The notes beneath the pieces are model-generated. The model was not told where the DNA came from. It saw only the letters and a program-made list of their open reading frames with translations, and searched no databases. This document shows positions 24,705 to 32,788 of a stretch of DNA of 64,000 nt, one piece after another; within the stretch, counting starts at the first letter, position 1, and each line of letters begins with the position of its first letter. This DNA is from Peribacillus frigoritolerans (GTDB lineage Bacteria > Bacillota > Bacilli > Bacillales > DSM-1321). Where the stretch lies: the NCBI RefSeq assembly GCF_040250305.1, contig NZ_CP158190.1, positions 2,078,001 through 2,142,000 on the forward strand, written 5' to 3'. Made by a program: the position numbers and the translations under genes.

Positions 24705-25124
24705 GTGAATAGTGATTTTACAATAGCTGTGCATAGTTTGGTCTATTTAGCTTATCTACCAGATCATATGGCAAGCAGTGAGTCTATCGCAGAAAACGTT
24801 TGTACAAACTCGGCAAGGATTCGGAAAATGATGAGCTGCTTAAGAAAAAAGGGATTTGTTAAAACGAAAGAAGGTGTGGGCGGAGGCTATATTCTAGACT
24901 GTAATCCTGAAGAGGTAAGTTTGGCAGATATTTATATAACGGTCTCACATGGAACCTTGAAACCGAAATGGTGTACAGGTGATCCGGAGAAAAAATGTGT
25001 CATATCCTCCAATACCCAGGTAGTCATGGATCAAATATTCGATGAAGCAGAATTGTATTTTGAAAAATATTTGGAAGATATAACTCTCAGCACTTTTTTG
25101 GAAAAAATTAAACAATGTCCGTGA
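24705..25124 (+). CDS. Rrf2-family transcriptional regulator (YwnA-like)
   Basis: A 139-residue winged-helix regulator. The Rrf2 pattern is clear: DFTIAVHSLVYLAYL, a recognition helix in CTNSARIRKMMSCLRKKG, and the wing with KEGVGGGY. Two Cys (KWCTGD and EKKCVI) could be redox-sensitive; I do not see the three-Cys cluster of IscR. GTG 24705 follows GGAGGATG; the longer frame from 24645 has no signal. It lies upstream of and on the same strand as an IDEAL-domain protein, a thioredoxin and a flavin oxidoreductase, so regulation of those redox genes is likely but not shown. Confidence 0.87.
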   Translation: MNSDFTIAVHSLVYLAYLPDHMASSESIAENVCTNSARIRKMMSCLRKKGFVKTKEGVGGGYILDCNPEEVSLADIYITVSHGTLKPKWCTGDPEKKCVISSNTQVVMDQIFDEAELYFEKYLEDITLSTFLEKIKQCP

Positions 25125-25224
25125 TATTGATTTAGTTTTTTCTTTGCACAAAATGTATATTTTATTAATACAGTTAATAACTATAGTTTTAATATTAAAT
25201 GAACATAAAAGGGGTGTTAAGGAA

Positions 25225-25608
25225 ATGGTTGAAAACAATCTGTTCAAAAATGGGGATTGGGTACAGGGAAAATCAAGAGATGGAGAACTTATCCATGGTT
25301 TCGTTGAAAACGTGAGCGATAATCGTGAAATTGTTAAAGTGAATGTGGTGGAAAGTGACAATGAAAAAGCGGTTGGAAAATCGATTTGGATTCCAAGTAG
25401 ATGGACTGAAAAGCTGCCGGATCTAGAAATCAGTAACGAAACACATCTTTTGGCTTTAATTGATTTGGCTTTACTTTCTAAAGATGAAACATGGTTCATG
25501 GAGTTATCCGGTAAATTGGAATCCATCAAAATCCATCCTAAAATGAATGCCAGGAAATCAGAGGCTTTTATCCCGGGAAATAGAATCGCAAATTTTGATT
25601 TAAAATAG
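25225..25608 (+). CDS. IDEAL-domain protein
   Basis: A 127-residue protein. Residues 1-75 look like a small beta-rich domain (NGDWVQGKSRDGELIHGFVE, DSIWIPSRW-like end). Residues about 80-105 match the IDEAL motif (LLALIDLALLSKDETWFMEL), a short helix shared by several Bacillus regulatory proteins. I choose ATG 25225, ten bases after AAAGGGG, over the longer frame from 25144, which has no initiation signal. It may act as an adaptor or competence-type regulator, but the target is unknown. Confidence 0.68.
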   Translation: MVENNLFKNGDWVQGKSRDGELIHGFVENVSDNREIVKVNVVESDNEKAVGKSIWIPSRWTEKLPDLEISNETHLLALIDLALLSKDETWFMELSGKLESIKIHPKMNARKSEAFIPGNRIANFDLK

Positions 25609-25659
25609 ATGGTGAGTAAAGACCATAAATATTTCGGATAATACAAGGAGGAAATGATC

Positions 25660-25974
25660 ATGACAATAGAACATGTTACAGATGATAATTTTGCTAGTGA
25701 AATCAAGGAAGGTTTAGTATTGGTTGATTTTTGGGCACCGTGGTGCGGTCCGTGCAAAATGATTGCCCCAGTTCTTAATGAAATCGATGAGGAAATGGGT
25801 GATAAGGTTAAGATCGTAAAACTTAATGTGGATGAAAATTCAAATACGACAAGCGAATATGGAGTGATGGGAATTCCAGCGCTTATTCTATTCAAAGATG
25901 GAGAAAAGGCAGATCAAGCTATTGGCTTCCAGCCAAAAGAAGCCATTTCGGCATTAATCGAAAAGTATGCATGA
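25660..25974 (+). CDS. Thioredoxin
   Basis: A 104-residue thioredoxin with the active site WCGPC in VDFWAPWCGPCKM, the conserved cis-Pro in GIPALILF and the usual length. ATG 25660 is eight bases after AAGGAGG; the ATG at 25654 is too close to that site. It reduces protein disulfides in the cytoplasm. A second trxA is expected elsewhere in the genome, as this one is grouped with an Rrf2 regulator and a flavin oxidoreductase rather than in the usual trxA context. Confidence 0.94.
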   Translation: MTIEHVTDDNFASEIKEGLVLVDFWAPWCGPCKMIAPVLNEIDEEMGDKVKIVKLNVDENSNTTSEYGVMGIPALILFKDGEKADQAIGFQPKEAISALIEKYA

Positions 25975-26057
25975 TATTTAAATTAGTTTGCGGATTTGAT
26001 TTGATTTGATTTGATTTATTATACAAACCGGTGGGTTACAAAATGGAGGATTACTAA

Positions 26058-27179
26058 ATGAATTCTAAATATACACCATTATTTGAATCGTTCAATTTAG
26101 GAAAGGGAATAGAATTGAAAAATCGATTGGTGATGGCGCCTATGACAAATTTCTCTTCTAATTCTGACGGTACCGTTACCGACGCAGAAGTTAATTATTA
26201 TGAACGCCGGTCAAGCGGTGTCGGCATGGTTATAACGGCATGTACTTACGTGACGGCTAATGGCAAAGGTTTTCACGGGGAATTTGGCGGAGATCAGGAT
26301 GAATTGATACCTAGTCTAAGTCGTTTGGCATCAGCGATTAAAGCGAAAGGGGCAAAGGCAATTCTCCAGATTTTTCATGGCGGCCGAGAGGTTCCACCGG
26401 AATTAGTAGATGGCGATGTTGTCAGTGCAAGCAATATACCGTCGGAAGGCGAAGGGAAGGCAGTTCCGCGTCCACTTTCTGAAAAGGAAATAGAATCGAT
26501 CATTCTCGACTTTGGTGAAACCACCCGACGTGCCATTGAAGCGGGATTTGACGGAGTGGAAATTCACGGTGCTAATGGTTACTTGCTTCAGCAATTCTTT
26601 TCGCCTCATTCAAACCATCGTGAAGACAAGTGGGGCGGTTCTCTTGAAAAGCGCCTGACTTTTCCATTAGCGGTTGTGGATGAAGTGAAAAAGGCTGTTG
26701 CTGAACATGCCAAGGATCACTTCATCGTAGGATATCGTTTTTCACCGGAGGAGCCGGAAACACCAGGAATCACCATGGATGATACTCTAGCATTAATTGA
26801 TGGACTTGTAACAAAGGATTTGGATTATCTTCATGTTTCATTAATGGATTTCTGGTCGAAAGCAAGACGGGGAGCCGACCTTGACCGACCTCGGATAGAA
26901 ATTATAAAAGAACGTATCGGAGATCAAGTTCCCGTCATTGGAGTTGGTTCCATCTATACAGCGGATGATGCGATCAAAGCACTGCAATCCGGGATTCCGT
27001 TAATTGCATTAGGCCGTGAAATCATAATCGATCCTGAATGGGTACAAAAAGTGGAACAAGGCAGGGAAGCAGATATCGTGACAAAAATAAACAAAGATAA
27101 TCAGCTGCAACTTGATATTCCAGATCCATTATGGCAAGCAATCATCCACTCTCCAGGATGGTTTCCAGGGGTAGAATAA
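26058..27179 (+). CDS. yqiG: NADH-dependent flavin oxidoreductase, old yellow enzyme family (YqiG-like)
   Basis: A 373-residue TIM-barrel flavoenzyme. Family marks are KNRLVMAPMTN at the N-terminus, the substrate-binding FDGVEIHGANGYLLQQFFSP with the following HSNHREDKWGGS, and the FMN phosphate-binding region around GVGSIYTADDAIKAL...IALGREIIIDP. Length and sequence style match B. subtilis YqiG. ATG follows TGGAGG. Such enzymes reduce activated double bonds of unsaturated carbonyl compounds. It follows the thioredoxin gene after 83 bases on the same strand and ends at a strong terminator. Confidence 0.88.
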   Translation: MNSKYTPLFESFNLGKGIELKNRLVMAPMTNFSSNSDGTVTDAEVNYYERRSSGVGMVITACTYVTANGKGFHGEFGGDQDELIPSLSRLASAIKAKGAKAILQIFHGGREVPPELVDGDVVSASNIPSEGEGKAVPRPLSEKEIESIILDFGETTRRAIEAGFDGVEIHGANGYLLQQFFSPHSNHREDKWGGSLEKRLTFPLAVVDEVKKAVAEHAKDHFIVGYRFSPEEPETPGITMDDTLALIDGLVTKDLDYLHVSLMDFWSKARRGADLDRPRIEIIKERIGDQVPVIGVGSIYTADDAIKALQSGIPLIALGREIIIDPEWVQKVEQGREADIVTKINKDNQLQLDIPDPLWQAIIHSPGWFPGVE

Positions 27180-27210
27180 AGTAAAAAATAAAAAATGCAT
27201 TATACTTCAA

Positions 27211-27262
27211 AAAACCCCGGATAAGGAACACATATAAAAGTGTTCCTTATCCGGGGTTTTTA
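27211..27262 (+). terminator. Strong bidirectional terminator
   Basis: A perfect 21-bp stem (27211-27231 with 27240-27260), 8-base loop, A-rich on one side and T-rich on the other. Confidence 0.95.
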
Positions 27263-27466
27263 ATGTTTATGGAAGGGGAGTGGTTTTCAAGTTGAATCCT
27301 TAAGAATGAATAACTATTTCTAAGCTGTTTCGGAAAATAAAAAAGGGAAAGACTTTCGAATTTTTATTAATCAGCAATTAAGTCTCACCGGCAGATACAT
27401 TCGGAAATTTTGTGAGGATAGGGGCTATCTTTACGGAACACGTGAATAAGGTTAGGAAGGACGTTA

Positions 27467-27522
27467 GGTAACACCAGAAGAGCAACCATTAATTAATGGC
27501 TGCTCTTCTGGTGTTACCTTCT
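27467..27522. terminator. Large hairpin, 18-bp perfect stem
   Basis: GGTAACACCAGAAGAGCA (27467-27484) pairs fully with 27501-27518. The loop contains a second palindrome CCATTAATTAATGG. Followed by CTTCTTTTT. The stop codon of the minus-strand ORF at 27514 lies within its arm. Confidence 0.8.
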
Positions 27523-27681
27523 TTTTAACTGAATAGCTAATATCAAAGATATTTGCAGAGAAATGATAAGTAAAAGAGACAACATATAATCACTATCTAA
27601 AGATGCATTATAGCTAAAGATAAAAAATAAGATCACTGATATTATTAGAATGAAAATGAAATTAATAATGATTTGCCTCAT
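27514..27681 (-). CDS. Small two-helix membrane protein, 55 residues
   Basis: The frame begins MRQIIINFIFILIISVILFF and continues with a polar turn (YNASLDSDY) and a second hydrophobic helix, ending QLKRR. ATG 27681 is preceded by GGGGGGGACC and lies 20 bases before the end of the upstream gene, so the two overlap and are probably translationally coupled. The stop lies inside a strong terminator stem. The arrangement, a secreted small protein followed by a small membrane protein, is like a peptide-immunity pair, but no family is recognised. Confidence 0.6.
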   Translation of the reverse strand: MRQIIINFIFILIISVILFFIFSYNASLDSDYMLSLLLIISLQISLILAIQLKRR

Positions 27682-28006
27682 GGTCCCCCCCCATTTTTAA
27701 AGTTGTTGCAGCAATTGATGCAAAAGTGCTGATTTGCCCTGGTTTAGTAACTTCTAAGTCATATATAACCATAAATTCCGATCCAGAATCTATAACTTTA
27801 GCCTCCTCTTCAATTAATCGTCTTGAAACTTCAACAGGTAAATCCTCGGATTCTTCTTGAGTATTGCCGACTTCATTTACAAGATAATTCAACTCTTCTG
27901 GTGTCAGTCTTTCTTCGCTAAGGCTTGTACCATTTTCCTCGGCAAATCCTGTTGCAGCAAGACTAAAAGAAAATAAAAATACTGTCACAAAAGATAAAAT
28001 CCTCAT
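27662..28006 (-). CDS. Small secreted protein of unknown function
   Basis: A 114-residue protein with a signal peptide (residues 1-22, MRILSFVTVFLFSFSLAATG, cleavage at GFA-EE), an acidic helical middle (LTPEELNYLVNEVGN, SRRLIEEEAKVID) and an uncharged C-terminal segment STFASIAATTLKMGG ending HEANHY. I know no matching family. The start follows a purine-rich site AGGGGGAAAAATAA. The 55-residue membrane protein overlaps its 3' end. Confidence 0.68.
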   Translation of the reverse strand: MRILSFVTVFLFSFSLAATGFAEENGTSLSEERLTPEELNYLVNEVGNTQEESEDLPVEVSRRLIEEEAKVIDSGSEFMVIYDLEVTKPGQISTFASIAATTLKMGGDHEANHY

Positions 28007-28014
28007 TTATTTTT

Positions 28015-28660
28015 CCCCCTTTTTCATTGATCTTTTTATTACTGTATTTTTCTGTTTTCAAGTGCTAAGGAATATTCATCGAAGTAAGGTTTATGAAAGA
28101 GTAAATGATTATGTCATCACTCGGGGATTTATATTGTTTATCTAGGTATGATCTTTTTTTACTAGAGTCTATATATCGATCGTTTGTTTACTGAAAGCCA
28201 TAGGAACAAAATAAAGTACCATTGATTTCTATTATCTTCAGTCAGGATGGGATAGGAGCACTTTAACTGTCTCTGAGGGAATATATAACTTAGTTCTATA
28301 AAAAAATAGCGTTTCTTTTGATTCATTGAGGACACACCGGAGATAAAAAAACATGAGGTTATGATCATTCTTATTATTACTGTACTCTATTATTCTTGAT
28401 TATGAGTCTTAGTTTTTAGACATGATATTTCAAATTAGGAACTATTGTTTTCAATCCAAAATTTTCTTATGTAAGAACATAAAGAATAGGATTCGATGGT
28501 ACTCTATAATTCAATGGCATTATTCCAATATTGAAACCATCTTATTTAAATATGGGACAACCTATGTTCCAATTTCCTCAACACTGTAATCGAAGTATCC
28601 ATTATTCGAGTTATAAGCTTTGATAACCGATAGAAAAATTTCTGGACAAGGGGGAAAAAG
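28015..28660. other. 640-bp region without a recognised gene
   Basis: AT-rich, with no frame that has both a ribosome binding site and protein-like composition. A 68-codon minus-strand frame (28162-28368) lacks an initiation signal. No hairpin stands out apart from the terminator at 28665. Confidence 0.5.
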
Positions 28661-28664
28661 AAAA

Positions 28665-28695
28665 AACACGGAGTGGATTAAACCAACTCCGTGTT
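28665..28695 (-). terminator. Terminator of the DoxX gene
   Basis: AACACGGAGT (28665-28674) and ACTCCGTGTT (28686-28695) pair. On the minus strand the stem is followed by TTTTTTCTTTTT. Confidence 0.85.
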
Positions 28696-28734
28696 ACCCG
28701 TAATGTAGGGATTTAGCAAACCCAAGCGATTTCC

Positions 28735-29133
28735 TTAAAATAGAAAGGAATCAAGTGAGTATGGGCCAGCTCCCGTTAACGCTATGCCAATCGCCACTGC
28801 AAGGATGGCAAGATTATATTCATAACCGTTTTGAGTTGCCCAGTAACCATTTGGTCCATGGACTTTAACGATCGCAACGAGCATAGTAAGTGCAATTAAT
28901 ATACCTGCAAAGGGTGTAAAGAGACCTAAAGCAAATAAAGCTCCGCCAATAAGTTCTGATAGACCAGCAAATAGGGCCATGGTAACTCCTGGCTTCATGC
29001 CAATCGAATCAAACCAGCCTCCTGTACCTTTCAAGCCATGACCGCCAAACCAACCAAATAATTTTTGAGCCCCATGACCAACAAACGATAAACCGATTAC
29101 TACCCGTATAACTAATAAGCCTATACCAATCAT
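28735..29133 (-). CDS. DoxX family membrane protein (CatD/MhqP-like)
   Basis: A 132-residue protein with four membrane helices, starting GIGLLVIRVVIGLSFVGHG, with the DoxX marks FVGHGAQKLFGWFGGHG, LSELIGGALFALGLFTP and VHGPNGYWATQNGYEYN. AGGAGGAATC precedes ATG. B. subtilis relatives CatD and MhqP are induced by quinones and catechol through YodB/CatR or MhqR. The promoter region here carries palindromes very like the MhqR operator, so quinone-inducible expression is likely. It is monocistronic. Confidence 0.87.
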   Translation of the reverse strand: MIGIGLLVIRVVIGLSFVGHGAQKLFGWFGGHGLKGTGGWFDSIGMKPGVTMALFAGLSELIGGALFALGLFTPFAGILIALTMLVAIVKVHGPNGYWATQNGYEYNLAILAVAIGIALTGAGPYSLDSFLF

Positions 29134-29168
29134 TTATGATTCCTCCTGGAATTTATTTTGAATTTAGA

Positions 29169-29265
29169 TATCTTTAATTCGAGATTTATACTTAAAAAAT
29201 AAGGGGTGTTATCTCGAATTAATTTATCTTTAATTAAAGATAATATTATTTTAGTGATTTGTCAA
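29169..29265 (-). promoter_or_regulatory. Sigma-A promoter overlapped by MhqR-like palindromes
   Basis: On the minus strand TTGACA (29265-29260), 17 bases, TATCTT (29242-29237). The -10 box is part of a perfect palindrome TATCTTTAATTAAAGATA (29225-29242). Related boxes are TATCTTTAATTCGAGATT (29169-29186) and TATCTCGAATTAATTTAT (29210-29227). The B. subtilis MhqR operator as I recall it is tATCTcgaAtTCgAGATa. Confidence 0.65.
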
Positions 29266-29350
29266 ACATAATTTTATCTCTAATGCTTATTTCAATAGGG
29301 AGGGTTTTGGAAAACAGGTGAGCTTAGCCTGGAGCAGAACAATAAACCAC

Positions 29351-29466
29351 TTTACTCATGCGTTTTACGCGTTAATCGTGAGTTTCGCACTTTTACTCGT
29401 CAAATTTGCTGATTTACTCGTGAGTTCTACGCAATTACTCGTATATTACTCAATTTTACTCATGAA
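29351..29466. repeat. Degenerate ACTCGTGAGTT repeat array
   Basis: TTTACTCATGCGTT, AATCGTGAGTTTCGC, TTTACTCGTCAAATT, TTTACTCGTGAGTTCTACGC, ATTACTCGTATATT and TTTACTCATGAAC follow each other at 20-25 base intervals between the DoxX promoter and the DUF4183 gene. Non-coding. Confidence 0.6.
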
Positions 29467-29545
29467 CAGTATATGAAATTCAATTTCAATTTTATTGTAG
29501 GTGCCGACCTGGAATTAAGGAATCGTTTAGGAACAGGCCGCTCAT

Positions 29546-29905
29546 TTAAATAATGAACATTTGCAATATGATTGGTGTCCCTTTTATTGGGATATCAATC
29601 GTATTCAATTTAAGTTTTCCTTTTTCAACGGTGTAATTATCGTGGGGCTGCAATACGCCATTTATGAATAAATTCATATAGGATACTTTTGATGGATCCA
29701 GTATTACCTGATTTTCTATGTCAGTTATTCCGTCTTTTTCTTCATAAATCCGTTGGCAGCCATTTGCAATAGCATAAAATTCATAAGAAATGATTCTTTT
29801 TGGGATTCTCGTGCGAACTTCGTTGGGAGAGCACATAGGGAAAAACAACAAAGGTCTCGGGATTTCTGGATCCTCTTTAATGAATCGGCAATATTTACTG
29901 TTCAT
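29546..29905 (-). CDS. DUF4183 domain protein
   Basis: A 119-residue protein with the DUF4183 core: YMNLFINGVLQPHDNYTVEKG followed by KLKLNTIDIPIKGTPIILQ. The N-terminal half (MNSKYCRFIKEDPEIPRPLL) is not shared with the other DUF4183 protein at 30041, which lies divergently 135 bases away. DUF4183 proteins in Bacillus are often linked to the spore surface, some carrying collagen-like repeats; this one has none. The start follows GGGGAGAG. Confidence 0.75.
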   Translation of the reverse strand: MNSKYCRFIKEDPEIPRPLLFFPMCSPNEVRTRIPKRIISYEFYAIANGCQRIYEEKDGITDIENQVILDPSKVSYMNLFINGVLQPHDNYTVEKGKLKLNTIDIPIKGTPIILQMFII

Positions 29906-30040
29906 TTCTAAAACTCTCCCCTTTTCTTATCTCCTATACATTTTATAAAAAGTAAGGATTATCGTGAGGACCATTTTTGAAAATTGTCTATACAATTCCT
30001 TTCGCAAAGTCATAGCATGGAGAGAAGAGAGGTGAATATT

Positions 30041-30421
30041 TTGCCGTTAAAAATAATGAAGTTAGCGATTGCGGCTACCTCGGTGATTAATGTGAATCCA
30101 CTGATCACGCGATTATTTTATGAGGCGACTGCCACATCGACTGGTCCAACCACGCTTTCAATTGATCCAGCAAGTTTTTTCTCGGATACTGGTGATCCTG
30201 CGACTGTACTGCCTGCATTAAGTGCGGAAAACAGTTCATATGAGGTGTTTATTAATGGGGTGCTGCAAATGGAGGATTTAACAACATACACACCAGGTGC
30301 CACTGGGGTAGGAAGTCTTGTGATCACTGTTCCGGACGGTTCTTCCATCTTAGCTGGATCTCCTATTGTTCTTGTTGTGACAAACTATGCACCGACATCC
30401 GATGTTGATATTGCAACATGA
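30041..30421 (+). CDS. DUF4183 domain protein, spore-surface-like
   Basis: A 126-residue protein starting at TTG (MPLKIMKLAIAATSVINVNP) behind AGAGGTGA. It shows the family core YEVFINGVLQMEDLTTYTPG, LVITVPDGSSILAGSPIVLV. I prefer this start to the longer frame from 29984. The product is rich in Ala, Thr, Ser and Val without charged stretches, as in many exosporium or coat-surface proteins. The location on the spore is inferred from the family. Confidence 0.8.
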   Translation: MPLKIMKLAIAATSVINVNPLITRLFYEATATSTGPTTLSIDPASFFSDTGDPATVLPALSAENSSYEVFINGVLQMEDLTTYTPGATGVGSLVITVPDGSSILAGSPIVLVVTNYAPTSDVDIAT

Positions 30422-30453
30422 TTTCTATGCATTATTTTAAATGAAAAAACAGG

Positions 30454-30489
30454 AAAACAGGCAGTGCCCATAGCGCTTGCCTGTTTTTT
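30454..30489 (+). terminator. Terminator after the DUF4183 gene
   Basis: AAAACAGGCA and TGCCTGTTTT form a 10-bp stem with a GC-rich inner part, followed by T. Confidence 0.85.
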
Positions 30490-30606
30490 AATATAGCAAA
30501 GGATATGCCTATGTATTCAAATTGAGAAAGAATGTAAAAAGGGGAGATTGACAGCAAAATAAATCATATAATAACATATGTGGTTATCAATGGGAGAGGT
30601 ACTGGG

Positions 30607-30780
30607 TTAAAAATTTGTACCGGTTTTATAAAAAAGTTCATTATATTTATTTAATAATTGATCAAGTTGCTGGCTGTATTCAACGGCAACATGTGAGTTT
30701 AAACCATCTTTAGCGACAATCTTTATAAGTTCATTTCTCTTCAATTCAATCTGTTCGAGAAATTCATTCTTTTTAGCCAT
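30607..30780 (-). CDS. ynzD: Spo0E-like aspartyl-phosphate phosphatase (YnzD)
   Basis: A 57-residue protein with the Spo0E family pattern IELKRNELIKIVAKDGLNS followed by EYSQQLDQLLNKY; SQQLD stands for the usual SQELD signature. Family members dephosphorylate Spo0A~P and so delay sporulation. ATG 30780 follows AAAGGAAATATA; the upstream extension to 30813 is not needed. In B. subtilis ynzD lies between yneF and ccdA. Here it is next to ccdA, transcribed away from it, which supports the name. Confidence 0.85.
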   Translation of the reverse strand: MAKKNEFLEQIELKRNELIKIVAKDGLNSHVAVEYSQQLDQLLNKYNELFYKTGTNF

Positions 30781-31037
30781 TATATTTCCTTTCTGGCCCC
30801 AACATATTTTCATGGTACCATTAATTTATGTGTTCGTTGTAAAATCTGTATGAATATAACAATTATATCGGCTTGGACTAATGAATTCAAATAAGTTATC
30901 TTATGGAAAATTAAACCGTCGCCCCATTCTGTTTTTAGGCAATTGGCTGTCATGAAATATTCACAGTTCCATAAATGTATTTTTTTATCTTATTTGTTAC
31001 AATGTTTATAGGTTGACATACATAGGAGTGAGCTTAT

Positions 31038-31745
31038 TTGAATGATATTAATATGTTTTTAGCATTTGGGGCGGGATTCCTGAGTTTTATTTCGCCATGC
31101 TGCTTACCGCTATATCCGGCCTTTTTATCTTATATCACTGGTATGAGTGTAGGTGAAATCAAATCCGAGAACGCCATGCTCCAAAGAAGAAGCATGCTGC
31201 ATACCTTATTCTTCCTGCTTGGGTTTTCTCTGGTTTTTATTGCAATAGGTTTTAGCACATCATACCTAGGTTCTTTCTTCTCGGATTACAAAGAATTAAT
31301 TCGTCAGATTGGCGCCATCCTGATTATCATTTTTGGTTTATTCATTGTAGGAATCTTTCAGCCGAGATCTTTGATGAAAGACAGCCGCTTTGAATTCAAG
31401 AACCGACCTAGCGGATATATAGGTTCCATTCTTATCGGACTTGCCTTTGCCGCTGGATGGACCCCTTGTGCAGGTCCGTTGTTAGGCGCTGTCATTTCAC
31501 TGGGTGCAACTAATCCTAGTGCTGCCATGAGCTATATGACTGCCTATATTTTAGGATTTGCCATACCGTTTTTCATATTATCCTTCTTTGTCGGAAAATT
31601 GAAATGGATCAAAAAGTACAGCCAATACATCATGAAGATTGGCGGATATTTAATGATTATAATGGGGGTGATTTTGTTTTTTGATTGGATGACCAAAATA
31701 ATTGCAGTCCTGTCTAGACTATTCGGTGGCTTTACGGGTTTTTAG
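31038..31745 (+). CDS. ccdA: Cytochrome c biogenesis protein CcdA
   Basis: A 235-residue membrane protein with six helices and the two conserved Cys sites of CcdA/DsbD-type electron carriers: SPCCLPLYP (Cys21-22) and [10 protein letters not shown] (Cys144). It passes electrons from cytoplasmic thioredoxin across the membrane for cytochrome c maturation and spore cortex formation. TTG start, six bases after AGGAGTGA. ccdC follows after a 410-bp gap holding a yneI remnant, as expected from the B. subtilis order ccdA-yneI-yneJ. Confidence 0.94.
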   Translation: MNDINMFLAFGAGFLSFISPCCLPLYPAFLSYITGMSVGEIKSENAMLQRRSMLHTLFFLLGFSLVFIAIGFSTSYLGSFFSDYKELIRQIGAILIIIFGLFIVGIFQPRSLMKDSRFEFKNRPSGYIGSILIGLAFAAGWTPCAGPLLGAVISLGATNPSAAMSYMTAYILGFAIPFFILSFFVGKLKWIKKYSQYIMKIGGYLMIIMGVILFFDWMTKIIAVLSRLFGGFTGF

Positions 31746-31904
31746 TCCATAATAAGTTATTTTTTCAATAATCTAGTTGATTTCCTGCTATTAGGACTGA
31801 TGGTGTCAATTTCGTTGATTTTGGGTCTAATGTCAGTCACTAAGCTGTCGGTATATCAAAATTAAATCCTGACCTAAGAAATTAAGAAGGAATTTCAGGC
31901 CGCA

Positions 31905-32055
31905 AAGGGTATAATATGCTCTCTGCTATAGGTGGTCAGCAAAAATATGGTTATCGAAGGCTATAGAAGCCGTGGTGCAAGATTTTATCTTCAAGCCTTT
32001 TGACGAGGGCGGGGCATTGGAAGCATCAAAAGGGAGCTTATTTAAGAACACCTCC
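31905..32055 (+). pseudogene. yneI: Remnant of the response regulator gene yneI
   Basis: One frame at 31967-32014 reads KAIEAVVQDFIFKPFDE, a close match to the end of CheY-like receivers (AIEAGAKDFIVKPF). Just before it, in other frames, TGCTCTGCTAT-like and GGTCAGCAAAAATATGGTTATCGAAG recall MCSAMGQQ-MVIEAI. Several indels have destroyed the gene. Its place between ccdA and ccdC is where yneI sits in B. subtilis. The first half of the gene is not recognisable. Confidence 0.6.
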
Positions 32056-32158
32056 TTGTTTATCTCAAATAGGTAATATATACTTTGTTTATAAATTGAA
32101 GTCATATATAATTTTTAATGGTACTTACCTATTTTTAGTTTAAAGGGATGGTTAATAG

Positions 32159-32635
32159 ATGATATATATATCAACAGGTATAGCGATTGTGATGGCTATA
32201 GGTGTTTTCATATTACGTATGAAGGAAACGAAAAAACCAGTGAATGAAAAGAAAATCATCTTACCGCCGCTGTTTATGAGTACGGGTGCTTTAATGTTTA
32301 TTTTCCCGATGTTCCGTGTTACTCGATACGAATTGCTGGAGGCTATTGTTGCAGGGATGTTATTTTCCATCTTATTGATTAAAACATCTAAATTTGAAGT
32401 AAGAGATGAAAAAATTTATATTCTGCGCTCTAAAGCGTTCATATTTATATTGATTGGGCTCATGGTGATTCGACTGGTGGCAAAACTGATGCTAGGGAGC
32501 ACGATAGAAATCGGTGTATTGAGCGGAATGTTTTTCTTACTTGCTTTCGCGATGATCGTTCCGTGGAGAATTGCCATGCTTTACCAATATAAAAAAGTTA
32601 AAGCAGCCAGTTTCGGCGGAAGCAGTATGGTGTGA
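32159..32635 (+). CDS. ccdC: Cytochrome c biogenesis protein CcdC (YneJ)
   Basis: A 158-residue protein with four or five membrane helices (about residues 3-19, 37-54, 60-76, 95-112 and 120-138) and the CcdC/DUF1453 pattern KKIILPPLFMSTGALMFIFP. ATG follows AAGGGATGG. It is the expected neighbour of ccdA and is known in B. subtilis as yneJ. Its exact role in cytochrome c assembly is not clear. Confidence 0.87.
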   Translation: MIYISTGIAIVMAIGVFILRMKETKKPVNEKKIILPPLFMSTGALMFIFPMFRVTRYELLEAIVAGMLFSILLIKTSKFEVRDEKIYILRSKAFIFILIGLMVIRLVAKLMLGSTIEIGVLSGMFFLLAFAMIVPWRIAMLYQYKKVKAASFGGSSMV

Positions 32636-32644
32636 TAATCTAAA

Positions 32645-32680
32645 AAACCTGAGTCGATATTCATGATGACTCGGGTTTTT
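32645..32680 (+). terminator. Terminator after ccdC
   Basis: AAACCTGAGTC pairs with GACTCGGGTTT (one G-U), followed by T. Confidence 0.85.
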
Positions 32681-32788
32681 CATTTGCCTGGAAACTTTTC
32701 ATGAGTAAAAAAATATGCAAAAACCTAGTAATTTCATCCGGATTATATTATATTAGTATTATTATTTTATTTAAGGAGGAAACGGTAC

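Noticed and set aside
24945..25895. A 316-codon open frame on the minus strand
   Set aside because: It runs antisense to the Rrf2, IDEAL and thioredoxin genes, all of which have good starts and family motifs.
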